A DNA stretch of 64,000 nucleotides, from NCBI RefSeq assembly GCF_002574545.1, contig NZ_NUGT01000003.1:28222-92221 (forward strand), read 5' to 3'. This document shows, in pieces, positions 8,800 through 16,848 of the stretch. The translations under genes were made by a program, and so were the position numbers. The notes beneath the pieces are model-generated. The model saw nothing but the letters and a program-made list of their open reading frames with translations, was not told the DNA's origin and made no database searches. This DNA comes from Bacillus sp. AFS055030. Its GTDB lineage: Bacteria > Bacillota > Bacilli > Bacillales > Bacillaceae_G. Positions within the stretch are counted from its first letter, which is position 1. Every line of letters starts with the position of its first letter.

Positions 8800-9975
8800 A
8801 TGCAAACAATATCTTTAGATCGTTTAGTAGAGCAAACAAAAGAAGAAGTAATTAAGTGGAGAAGGCATTTCCATCAGTATCCGGAGTTATCTTTTCACGA
8901 AGAAAAAACAGCTCAATATGTGTATGATACACTTCAAACTTTCGAGAATTTAGAGATATCTCGTCCGACAAAGACGAGTGTTATGGCTCGTCTGATTGGT
9001 TCAACGCCTGGCAAGGTTTTAGCAATTCGAGCAGATATGGATGCTTTACCCATTGAGGAAGAAAACACTTTTGAATTTGCCTCAACAAATCCAGGTGTAA
9101 TGCATGCTTGTGGACACGATGGTCATACAGCAATGCTTCTTGGCACAGCGAAAATCCTATCTAGTTTAAAAGATCAGATTAAAGGTGAAGTTCGATTTTT
9201 GTTTCAACACGCTGAAGAGTTGAACCCTGGTGGTGCAGAGGAAATGGTACAAGCAGGAGTTATGGACGGAGTAGACATGATAATTGGTGCACATCTTTGG
9301 GCTCCTATGAAACTAGGTACAGTAGGTGTTGTATATGGCCCGATGATGGCTGCTCCGGATACATTCTATATTACCGTTGAAGGTAAGGGTGGACATGCGG
9401 CACTTCCTCATGACACGATTGATTCGATTGCTATAGCTTCTCAAGTTGTAACGAATCTTCAACATATCGTTTCTAGAAATACTGATCCGCTTGATAATCT
9501 AGTCGTTTCTGTTACCAAGTTTATTGGAGGTACAACTCATAACGTAATCCCAGGTTCAGTAGAAATCTGTGGAACTGTCCGTAGTTTCAACGCTGACCTT
9601 AGAAAATCGGTGCCTGAACTGATGGAACGAGTTATAAAAGGAATAACTGAGGCTCATGGTGCACAATACAAATTTGAATATGAGTTTGGATATCGACCTG
9701 TTATCAACGATGAGCAAATTACGAAAGCTATTGAAGAAACCGTTCTAGAAGTATTTGATGAAAAGACTCTTGACCTTATGAAACCAAACATGGGTGGTGA
9801 AGATTTCTCTGCATTCCAACAAAAGGCACCGGGCACTTTCTTCTATGTGGGGGCAGGAAACAAAGAAAAAGACATTATTTATCCACATCATCATGCTCGT
9901 TTTACAATAGACGAGGACGCTTTGGCAATTGGTGTAAACTTATTCGTTCATGCTACATTTAAGCTTTTAGATTAA
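8800..9975 (+). CDS. M20 family amidohydrolase (N-acyl-amino acid/IAA-amino acid hydrolase type)
   Basis: This 391-residue cytosolic metal hydrolase has the M20D signature: RADMDALPIEEE, MHACGHDGHTAMLLG (Cys104, His106) and FQHAEELNPGGAEEMV (Glu139/140), with the dimerisation domain in the middle (GKGGHAALPHDTIDS). Members remove the acyl group from N-acyl amino acids or related conjugates. It starts 14 bases after the stop of the first M20 gene and is probably co-transcribed. Having two different M20 hydrolases next to one symporter suggests stepwise processing of one imported compound or of a family of conjugates. Confidence 0.88.
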   Translation: MQTISLDRLVEQTKEEVIKWRRHFHQYPELSFHEEKTAQYVYDTLQTFENLEISRPTKTSVMARLIGSTPGKVLAIRADMDALPIEEENTFEFASTNPGVMHACGHDGHTAMLLGTAKILSSLKDQIKGEVRFLFQHAEELNPGGAEEMVQAGVMDGVDMIIGAHLWAPMKLGTVGVVYGPMMAAPDTFYITVEGKGGHAALPHDTIDSIAIASQVVTNLQHIVSRNTDPLDNLVVSVTKFIGGTTHNVIPGSVEICGTVRSFNADLRKSVPELMERVIKGITEAHGAQYKFEYEFGYRPVINDEQITKAIEETVLEVFDEKTLDLMKPNMGGEDFSAFQQKAPGTFFYVGAGNKEKDIIYPHHHARFTIDEDALAIGVNLFVHATFKLLD

Positions 9976-9988
9976 TAGACTGATGGTT

Positions 9989-10018
9989 AAGTAGATCCTT
10001 AATTACAAGGATCTGCTT
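9989..10018 (+). other. intercistronic hairpin without T-run
   Basis: The inverted repeat aagtagatcctt / aaggatctgctt lies between the second hydrolase and the DUF3311 gene. There is no good T tract, so it may be a processing or stabilising hairpin rather than a terminator. Confidence 0.5.
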
Positions 10019-10084
10019 AATCTAAAAAACGTTTTCTGAATATTTAAACTAATAAAAATTTAAATTGAAAGTGGGGAACAATTT

Positions 10085-10279
10085 TTGAAAATCTATCATT
10101 TATTAGCACTTATTCCATTTGTTGCTATTCTAGGCTTTTCATCTTGGGCAAACCATGTTGAGCCATTTGTATTAGGAATGCCTTTTCTACTGTTTTGGGT
10201 TGTATTATGGACGGTTTTATCAACACCAGTTATGTGGATTATCTTTAAACTAGATTCGGCGAATAAGGGGGACAGTTAA
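10085..10279 (+). CDS. DUF3311-type small membrane protein
   Basis: This 64-residue protein has two predicted transmembrane helices separated by a short loop (HLLALIPFVAILGFS and LLFWVVLWTVLSTPVMW). It starts with TTG after a purine-rich GTGGGG. Small proteins of this type (DUF3311) are regularly encoded just before a sodium-solute symporter and are thought to be partners of it. That matches the one-base gap to the next gene here. Confidence 0.75.
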   Translation: MKIYHLLALIPFVAILGFSSWANHVEPFVLGMPFLLFWVVLWTVLSTPVMWIIFKLDSANKGDS

Positions 10280-10280
10280 G

Positions 10281-11753
10281 ATGAATAGTGCATTAATTAT
10301 CATTTTTCTTTTTCTTGCAATATCGATATTTCTAGGGGTACAAGCTAGAAAAGGTAAAGACATGAATCTTGAGCAATGGAGTGTTGGAGGAAGAGGATTT
10401 GGAACGATTTTCGTGTTCCTCTTAATGGCTGGTGAAATCTATACTACCTTTACGTTCTTAGGTGGAAGTGGCTGGGCGTATGGAAAAGGAGGTCCAACCT
10501 ACTATATCACTGCTTATGGTGCACTTGCTTATATTATGTCTTATTGGTTGCTTCCAAAAATATGGAAATATGCTAAAGAAAATAAGTTAATGTCACAGCC
10601 GGACTTTTTCGCAAGTAAATACAAAAGTAAGGCCCTTGGCGTTTTAGTTTCACTAGTTGGTGTAGCTGCTGTAATTCCCTACTTAGTTCTACAATTAAAA
10701 GGATTAGGAAGCATCGTTTCGGAGGCTTCATATGGAATGATCTCACCAACATTTGCGATTTGGATCGGTGCTATTTCGGTAACTATTTATGTCATGATAT
10801 CTGGTATCCATGGATCAGCATGGACTGCAGCGTTAAAGGACATTATGATTCTTGGTGTTGTTCTTTTTCTAGGAATCTATTTACCTTATCATTATTATGG
10901 TGGATTCCAAGCGATGTTTGAAGCAGTTGATCAAGCGAAACCAGGTTTTCTAAATCTGCCAAAAGAGGGATTAAGTGTATCCTGGTTTAATTCTACAGTT
11001 CTTCTAACAGCTTTAGGTTTTTATATGTGGCCACATACTTTTGGCTCAGTCTATTCAGCTAAAAGTGAAAACGTATTTCGTAAAAATGCGATTATCATGC
11101 CTTTATACCAACTTGTGCTGCTTTTTGTATTTTTCGTTGGATTTGCGGCAATTCTTCAAGTTCCTGGGCTACAAGGTGCGGATGCAGATCTGTCTTTATT
11201 AAAGTTAAGTAAAGCAACTTTTAACCCATGGTTTGTTGGAATCATTGGTGGAGCAGGCGTATTGACAGCAATCGTGCCAGGCTCGATGATCCTAATGGCA
11301 TCTGCTACTTTAATATCAAAAAATATTTATAAAGTGTTTGTTCCATCTGCTACAGAAAAGCAGGTTGCAGTTTTAGCGAAATACCTTGTTCCTGTAGTTG
11401 CCTTATTCGCAGTTTTTTTCACATTTAATGGTGGAACAACATTAGTAACATTACTTTTAATGGGTTACAGTCTAGTTACTCAATTGTTCCCAACACTAGT
11501 CTTTAGTTTAATGAAAAAGAACTTTGTAACGAAACAAGGCGCATTCGCTGGTATTTTAACTGGAGTTGCAACAGTTACTTATGTCACTATAAGTAATACA
11601 ACAATCGGATCTTTATTCCCAACACTGCCTCAATATATTAAAGATTTGAATATCGGTGTTATTGGTTTAGTTGTCAACCTTGTATTTTTAGTTGTTGTTA
11701 GTTTAATTACTAAAAATGTATCGGTTCAAAGTAAAAAAGAAATTGTAGCTTAA
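10281..11753 (+). CDS. sodium:solute symporter (SSS family)
   Basis: This 490-residue integral membrane protein has about 13 hydrophobic segments and SSS-family landmarks near the N-terminus (NLEQWSVGGRGFG, then the conserved helix with FTFLGGSGWAYGKGGP) and an unwound-helix region around MWPHTFGS. It should import an organic solute with Na+. Its neighbours are two M20 amidohydrolases and a DUF3311 partner, so the cargo is likely an N-acyl or N-carbamoyl amino acid, ureide or similar compound; this is inferred from context. A terminator follows. Confidence 0.88.
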   Translation: MNSALIIIFLFLAISIFLGVQARKGKDMNLEQWSVGGRGFGTIFVFLLMAGEIYTTFTFLGGSGWAYGKGGPTYYITAYGALAYIMSYWLLPKIWKYAKENKLMSQPDFFASKYKSKALGVLVSLVGVAAVIPYLVLQLKGLGSIVSEASYGMISPTFAIWIGAISVTIYVMISGIHGSAWTAALKDIMILGVVLFLGIYLPYHYYGGFQAMFEAVDQAKPGFLNLPKEGLSVSWFNSTVLLTALGFYMWPHTFGSVYSAKSENVFRKNAIIMPLYQLVLLFVFFVGFAAILQVPGLQGADADLSLLKLSKATFNPWFVGIIGGAGVLTAIVPGSMILMASATLISKNIYKVFVPSATEKQVAVLAKYLVPVVALFAVFFTFNGGTTLVTLLLMGYSLVTQLFPTLVFSLMKKNFVTKQGAFAGILTGVATVTYVTISNTTIGSLFPTLPQYIKDLNIGVIGLVVNLVFLVVVSLITKNVSVQSKKEIVA

Positions 11754-11781
11754 ATAGAATTATGTACTAACAAATATCCCT

Positions 11782-11814
11782 AGGGTTGATTATTTTAATC
11801 AACCTCTATTTTTT
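11782..11814 (+). terminator. intrinsic terminator
   Basis: The stem agggttgatta / taatcaacct is followed by a T-rich tract. It ends the hydrolase-symporter operon. Confidence 0.8.
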
Positions 11815-11890
11815 TATGAGCTTTTATCTAAATTCCCCCAAATGCAAATTTATAGTTAGAAAGACTTAAAGAGTAGACAAATCCAAACTA

Positions 11891-11918
11891 AACCGCCATT
11901 TATAGGTGGTTTTTCTAT
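11891..11918 (+). terminator. possible second terminator hairpin
   Basis: The short stem accgcc / ggtggt with an A/T loop is followed by tttttct. It may be a back-up terminator. Confidence 0.45.
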
Positions 11919-12266
11919 TTGAGTAATATAATATTGGCCTATTTAACATAGATTTCTCCAGAAAAATTGGTTAATAAACGGGAAAACTCAATAAAATCAA
12001 GGCTAAAATAACCCAAGTTTAAATCAAAGGGAAATCAATTTAAAATGTAGAATTTTTCATTATTAGAGTTGGAATCATTTGAATTTGGTCAGTTGGTTTT
12101 TTGGAAGAAGTTAGTATCAGTAATATAAACGATTTGATTTATCAGTGAAAAATTTAAATAAAAAAACCAATGTTGATACTTTTTTTCAAAATTAAAATGA
12201 CATCAACAATTAATAAAATAAAACTAGGACAGGAATAGCAACATCTTAGAGTATGGGGGGATCAAG

Positions 12267-12572
12267 TTGCATATTAAACAATTAAGTCATCTTTGTGAAG
12301 TTTTAGAGAGTGGTTCCTTTACGATTGCAGCGCAGAAGTCTTTAATTAATGAAGCTGACATGAAAGAATCAATCAATAGTTTAGAAATTGAATTTGGCAT
12401 AAAGCTAATTGAGTGTGACGACGAATTTAAAGTAGTGCCTTCATTTGAATGCTTACAAATTATTACGCATATAAAGGAAATCGTAAGGAATTGTAGAGAA
12501 ATTGACGAAGAAATTAAATCCTTACATAAGAAATCTTCTGTGAATACAATGTATGATGTGGGACTGCTTTGA
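12267..12572 (+). pseudogene. LysR-type regulator stump (DNA-binding domain only)
   Basis: The 101-residue product aligns over its length with the N-terminal winged helix-turn-helix and linker helix of the two intact LysR proteins in this window (KQLSHLCEVLESGSFTIAAQ; then INSLEIEFGIKLIE). It stops where the effector-binding domain should begin. The recognition helix is diverged: the usual SQSAISQ is replaced by NEADMKE. It starts with TTG after a GGGGG-rich site. No remnant of the effector domain is visible downstream. It may be a decayed gene or a stand-alone HTH protein that interferes with dimers of its paralogs. Confidence 0.6.
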
Positions 12573-12601
12573 TCCTAAATAGTAAAGTATTTTAAATGTA
12601 G

Positions 12602-12630
12602 GACCAAATCATAATAGGTTTGGTCTTTTT
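12602..12630 (+). terminator. intrinsic terminator
   Basis: The stem gaccaaa / tttggtc is followed by T5. It ends the short LysR-like gene. Confidence 0.7.
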
Positions 12631-12732
12631 GGAATGACTTTTATTTTTCAATAAAGTATCAGTAGCCTTCTCATACCTAATTTAATCTTTATATCTTTAC
12701 GTTCTAAATCTTTCTTATTTATTTATAACTAA

Positions 12733-12752
12733 ATATAATTAGATATAATTAG
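12733..12752. promoter_or_regulatory. direct repeat in the modA promoter region
   Basis: Two adjacent copies of atataattag lie about 30 bp before the modA start, inside a larger imperfect inverted repeat (12726-12755). It may hold the -10 box and an operator. Confidence 0.35.
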
Positions 12753-12782
12753 TTATTTTTTTTTAAGAAAGGTAGATGAATA

Positions 12783-13595
12783 ATGAAAAAACGTTATTCT
12801 TTATTTTTATTGATAACAATGTTGTTAGGACTAATCGTATCTGGATGTTCAACAAATGAACAAGCTACAAAGCCAACAGGCAAAAAACAAGAAACTGTTA
12901 AAAAGAATGTGGAATTGACAATCTCAGCAGCAGCTAGTTTACAGGATGCACTAAATGATATTAAAGCAAACTTTGAAAAGGCTAACCCTAATGTGAAAAT
13001 AAACTATAACTTTGGAGCATCAGGAGCATTGCAACAACAAATTTCTCAAGGAGCACCGGTCGATCTTTTCTTCTCGGCTGCAGAGGACAAATTTAATAAT
13101 TTAGTACAAGATGGTCTTATTGATAAGAGCCAAGGTAAAAATGTAGTTGGGAATGAACTTGTATTAGTTGTACCAAAAAATAAAAATAAAGATATTAATT
13201 CTTTTGAGGATCTTACAAAAGCAGACAAAATTTCTATCGGGACGCCAGAAGCGGTACCAGCAGGACAATATGGTAAAGAAACATTGAAAAATTTAAATGT
13301 TTGGAAAGCGATTGAAGGAAAAGTAGTATATGGTAAGGATGTTAGACAAGTACTTTCTTATGTAGAAACAAATAATGTAGACGCAGGGATTGTTTATAAA
13401 ACAGATGCGCTAACATCTACAAAAGTAAAGATTGTAGCAACAGCCCCTGAAAATACGCATGATCCAATCATTTATCCATTAGGCGTATTAAAGAATAGCA
13501 AGCAATCTAAAGAAGCTAAAAAGTTCTATGAATATCTTCAAAATGACGAGTCTATGAAGATATTAGAGAAGTATGGGTTTAAAGGACTAAACTAA
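12783..13595 (+). CDS. modA: molybdate ABC transporter substrate-binding lipoprotein
   Basis: This 270-residue exported lipoprotein has a signal peptide ending in the lipobox LIVSGC. The mature part has the ModA signature: ISAAASLQDALNDIK near the N-terminus, FGASGALQQQISQGAPVDLFFSA, then GTPEAVPAGQYGKE and VETNNVDAGIVYKTDA. It binds molybdate or tungstate outside the membrane. No ModB permease or ModC ATPase gene is next to it: the following genes are on the other strand, and a terminator closes the unit. It must therefore work with a transporter encoded elsewhere. Confidence 0.88.
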   Translation: MKKRYSLFLLITMLLGLIVSGCSTNEQATKPTGKKQETVKKNVELTISAAASLQDALNDIKANFEKANPNVKINYNFGASGALQQQISQGAPVDLFFSAAEDKFNNLVQDGLIDKSQGKNVVGNELVLVVPKNKNKDINSFEDLTKADKISIGTPEAVPAGQYGKETLKNLNVWKAIEGKVVYGKDVRQVLSYVETNNVDAGIVYKTDALTSTKVKIVATAPENTHDPIIYPLGVLKNSKQSKEAKKFYEYLQNDESMKILEKYGFKGLN

Positions 13596-13625
13596 CTTAC
13601 ATTAGCTGACTGAAGTTTTTAGGAA

Positions 13626-13655
13626 TGAGCCGATTAAATAATTGGCTCATTTTTC
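13626..13655 (+). terminator. intrinsic terminator
   Basis: The stem gagccga / ttggctc is followed by T5. It ends modA. Confidence 0.75.
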
Positions 13656-13853
13656 ATTTTGGAATCTTGAATGAAATTTAATGTAAATGATTTGTTTGTT
13701 CTGTATAAAGAACAGTTATGAAGATTTGTTCATGTTTGTTTAGAAGGGGAAAATTTAAAGAGCGGGCTACTATTTAAAGTTTGCCAGAAAAAATTGTATC
13801 AAATAAAACTCTTTATAAGCTAAAGGAAAAATAGAATGCAAAATAATGTTAAA

Positions 13854-14318
13854 CTAGTGAGTGTATTCCTTTATTGATATATTGAAGAGTTTTCGGTCTC
13901 TTTTGCCTTTTTGACCAATTAGCCAATACCAACTCTGTCCAATATAAAAAGAGTTAGATACAAGTTGTTCAATATACTTTGAAATAATTCCATTGATTTT
14001 TTCTTTTTCAATTTTATTTTTTATAGACAAGGCAATGACAAAATAGGATTTATCACTTTCAAATTCCAATAATTGAAGATGATATCTGCCACCTTTTTTT
14101 TCATTAAAATCATTTAATACGTGATCTATACAGTCTCTGACATCAATGTTATATTTAGCTGCATCGTTCCAATTTGATATGAGAGAGTCATATAACGAAA
14201 CTGTTAGGATGTAATATGATGCATAGTCCTTAGGATTAAATTTTTGATTCTCATCCTTAAATTGATATAAAGGTGGAACAACAAATTTTTCATAATCAGC
14301 AAAAAAATCTTCAGTCAT
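13854..14318 (-). CDS. hypothetical protein, 154 aa
   Basis: I do not recognise this protein. It is soluble, acidic near the N-terminus (MTEDFFADYEKFVVPPLYQF) and contains an amphipathic helix-rich middle and a Tyr/Trp-rich segment (SFYIGQSWYWLIGQKG). There is no signal peptide. A ribosome site (GAAAGTAGG) precedes the ATG. It is the last minus-strand gene of the region, but a terminator at 14430-14463 separates it from the P450-hydrolase-MFS cluster upstream, so it is probably transcribed on its own. Confidence 0.65.
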   Translation of the reverse strand: MTEDFFADYEKFVVPPLYQFKDENQKFNPKDYASYYILTVSLYDSLISNWNDAAKYNIDVRDCIDHVLNDFNEKKGGRYHLQLLEFESDKSYFVIALSIKNKIEKEKINGIISKYIEQLVSNSFYIGQSWYWLIGQKGKRDRKLFNISIKEYTH

Positions 14319-14429
14319 GTTTTTACCTACTTTCTAGTTAGAACAAAAGTTTACTATATCGAATATAAAATATAGTTTTTCCTATTCTTTCCAAAAATAG
14401 ACACGAGGAAAATGTATAAGATTTTTATA

Positions 14430-14466
14430 AAAAGCAGAGTTAAAAAAATTCAACTCTGCTTTTTGT
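14430..14466 (-). terminator. intrinsic terminator
   Basis: The near-perfect stem aaaagcagagtt / aactctgctttt has T-runs on both sides. It ends the minus-strand hydrolase/MFS transcript. Confidence 0.8.
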
Positions 14467-14507
14467 TTTAATCGGATAGACAATGGAGTTTTTTAATCTA
14501 ATTAGTT

Positions 14508-14939
14508 TTATAGAATTTGAATCGAGAATACTAGGGAGGTAAAATCACCGTTCGCAAAAGCATCATTACAACTGTAGACCATGAAATCTTTCTCCTTTTT
14601 CATTCTCATACCAGAATGGAAATCATGGAAGCCCACCATTCGTTCTTCTTCCCATACATTAAAAACATTTAAAAAGCCCCTAGAACATTTTAAAATCAGT
14701 TCTGATTGAATTTCATTCCCCCATATAATGATTGTTTTTTGTTTTGGGGCATTGTTTCTTGATATACCATTTTCTGAAATAAATCCGACACCTTGATTTC
14801 TAGGGGAATTTAAACTCAAAAATTTCAACTTAATCTCTTTTTCTTCATTCATTTGAAATACTTCTGTATGAATTGTTTCATCAGATTTTAAAGACTTGTT
14901 CGTACTATATACTTTTTCTTTTACTAGTAACATTTTCAC
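14508..14939 (-). CDS. hypothetical protein, 143 aa
   Basis: The function is not recognised. The sequence is predicted to be mainly beta-strands (e.g. KTIIIWGNEIQSELILKC and FTSLVFSIQIL) with no signal peptide or membrane segment. It starts with GTG at 14939, with AGGAG six bases upstream, and overlaps the 3' end of the MFS gene by 35 bases, which indicates translational coupling. It is the last gene of the hydrolase-MFS unit. Confidence 0.65.
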   Translation of the reverse strand: MKMLLVKEKVYSTNKSLKSDETIHTEVFQMNEEKEIKLKFLSLNSPRNQGVGFISENGISRNNAPKQKTIIIWGNEIQSELILKCSRGFLNVFNVWEEERMVGFHDFHSGMRMKKEKDFMVYSCNDAFANGDFTSLVFSIQIL

Positions 14940-16101
14940 TTATCTCTCCTGTTAAGTTATTTTGATCCCCTAATGTTAATTTCAAAAAGTAACACAGTCC
15001 TAAACAAGGGACACAGACTAATGCCATACCTAAAAAAGTAAAAGATGGAGATATAGAGTAGAGGTAGCCACTGACTAAAGTCAAAATCCCGCTACCTAAA
15101 CTTAAGCCTAGAGCTGCATAAATTCCATGAGCAAAGGGGAAGTACTTATTTTCTATGTTTTCATCTAAATATTTCACAAAGGCATATTGAGTGAGCCCAA
15201 AAGTAATTGAATGTAAAAGTTGAGACAATACAAAAACAGAAATGCTGTTAAAAGAAGAAATCAATACCCATCTTAAGATAGAAGCACTTACACTAAACAT
15301 TAATAAAGCTGGAACAGAGCGTCTTTTAAATAGAAAGTCAGATACATAGAAGAAAGCAATTTCTGATAGTACAGCAATGATTAAGATGAATCCTGTAAAA
15401 CTAGTTTTCACCCCTATATTTTTCAAAAAAAGCACAGCATAACTATAATATGCTGCATGTGCAGCTTGAAGGGTGATGCAGATTGTTAATACGATTAAAA
15501 ATGCTTTTGATTTAAATAACTTAAATAACGGAACTTTCTTTGATGTTATTTTTGTCCTTAAAGGTATAGGCGCACGAATGGATGTAATAAAAGTAAGTAG
15601 AACACATCCAATCATCAAAAAGTAAATAACTACATTTTCACTTTTTAAAGATATGAGTATTCCAGTTAATGATAGAGAAATAATATAGCCGATCGAACCA
15701 TATGACCTACTCTTTCCATACTCTATTTTGCATTCTCTAATAAGGATAGATGCCATAGCCTCATACATAGCTAAAGGCATTGGATAAACAAGGCTTAGTA
15801 AAACCGTAATGAAAGCTACAGCAATTAAACTATTAAACGGAATTAATATGATTAATAACATAACAGAAATTAAGGAAACTACTTGATTTAATCTTGCTAA
15901 GTTTAAATATCTACTTATAAATGGAAAAATAAAAAAGGTTGTAATTGATCTTGTTATTAGTCCTAAAGCAATGATAAGTCCAGCCTCATCTGCTGTAAAA
16001 CCTTTGCTTGTTGTTAGCCAAGCAGACCAATATGGCACGAAGATCCCAAAAGTGAAGAAAAATCCAAAAAACTGTAAAGACATCCATCTTTGACTAGTCA
16101 T
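14905..16101 (-). CDS. MFS transporter (LacY/NupG-like, YwbF type)
   Basis: This 398-residue protein has 12 transmembrane segments and belongs to the MFS_1-like/3-phenylpropionate-permease-like branch, which also covers nucleoside:H+ symporters. The beginning MTSQRWMSLQFFGFFFTFG and the loop EYGKSRSYGSIGYII (conserved R-x-x-G-S-x-G) support this. It overlaps the upstream hydrolase gene by 8 bases and the downstream gene by 35. In this cluster it could import or export the compound handled by the P450 and the hydrolases. Direction and cargo are unknown. Confidence 0.85.
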   Translation of the reverse strand: MTSQRWMSLQFFGFFFTFGIFVPYWSAWLTTSKGFTADEAGLIIALGLITRSITTFFIFPFISRYLNLARLNQVVSLISVMLLIILIPFNSLIAVAFITVLLSLVYPMPLAMYEAMASILIRECKIEYGKSRSYGSIGYIISLSLTGILISLKSENVVIYFLMIGCVLLTFITSIRAPIPLRTKITSKKVPLFKLFKSKAFLIVLTICITLQAAHAAYYSYAVLFLKNIGVKTSFTGFILIIAVLSEIAFFYVSDFLFKRRSVPALLMFSVSASILRWVLISSFNSISVFVLSQLLHSITFGLTQYAFVKYLDENIENKYFPFAHGIYAALGLSLGSGILTLVSGYLYSISPSFTFLGMALVCVPCLGLCYFLKLTLGDQNNLTGEISENVTSKRKSI

Positions 16102-16735
16102 TTGATTCCTCCCATTTCGGAAGAATTAGTTTTTGATGATTTTGTTTTATCATAAAATCATGAACCTTTTGAAAACTGTATTTAGTAGAATACTGATCGT
16201 AATTAGAAGTTGATGGATCGGTAAAACCATGACTTCCTTCTATTTTAATGATTTGAACCTTATCTTTTGTTTTCAATTTAGTGACGACAATTTCTGGATC
16301 AAATGATTTTTCTTTCGTTGGGAAAATTAGTAAGGTCTCACATTTTGGACTAACTCCCAAGTAGTCCCTAATCCTCGAACCATAAAATCCAATTACTCCA
16401 TTAAATAATCCCTCATATTTACTGCATAGCCATGCAATCGTTGCACCAACACTAAAACCTAAAATATACAAATTATTACAGGTAGTTCGAAGTTCTTTAG
16501 CAAGAGTGATAATTTTATTGGTAGCTAACTCAAATCCGATTTCCTGAGTAAAATGTTTATAAGCTTTATGTTCATCCTTATAGCAATAGTTCTCTATATT
16601 ATTTAATAAATTTGGGCATACGACTGTAAATCCTAACTTATTTAAACTGTTGCAAATATCTTTTATATGTTTGTTAATTCCATAAATTTCGTGAACTACT
16701 ATGATGGTAGTATGATGAAACTCGCAATTTTCCAA
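16094..16735 (-). CDS. alpha/beta hydrolase, dienelactone hydrolase type
   Basis: This 213-residue soluble protein has the DLH fold: the strand VVHEIYGINKHIKDICNSL near the N-terminus (conserved E/G-x-x), nucleophile elbow GFSVGAT (Ser in place of the Cys of classical DLH), an acid around EKSFDPE and the histidine in GSHGF. It probably cleaves an ester or lactone. It starts with ATG after AGGTGAT. A strong terminator (16763-16791) lies between it and the P450 gene, so it may be transcribed separately or only by read-through. Its 3' end overlaps the MFS gene by 8 bases. Confidence 0.82.
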   Translation of the reverse strand: MENCEFHHTTIIVVHEIYGINKHIKDICNSLNKLGFTVVCPNLLNNIENYCYKDEHKAYKHFTQEIGFELATNKIITLAKELRTTCNNLYILGFSVGATIAWLCSKYEGLFNGVIGFYGSRIRDYLGVSPKCETLLIFPTKEKSFDPEIVVTKLKTKDKVQIIKIEGSHGFTDPSTSNYDQYSTKYSFQKVHDFMIKQNHQKLILPKWEESND

Positions 16736-16762
16736 TTTTAAATCACCTCTAACTTAGAAAAA

Positions 16763-16791
16763 ATAGGAATAGAATTTTGTTCTATTCCTAT
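16763..16791 (-). terminator. perfect intrinsic terminator between P450 and hydrolase genes
   Basis: An 11-bp perfect stem (ataggaataga / tctattcctat) is followed on the minus strand by T6. It ends or attenuates the dGTPase-P450 transcript before the hydrolase/MFS genes. Confidence 0.85.
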
Positions 16792-16848
16792 CATTGTGTA
16801 TCAAAGCCCTAAAAACATTTTGTTATTATATCAAATACCCCATTAATA

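Larger units (their letters stand above)
11754..12266. other. intergenic region of about 510 bp
   Basis: It holds the terminator of the symporter unit (11782-11814) and a second small hairpin (11891-11918). The remaining sequence is very AT-rich and I see no gene or conserved RNA in it. Confidence 0.5.
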
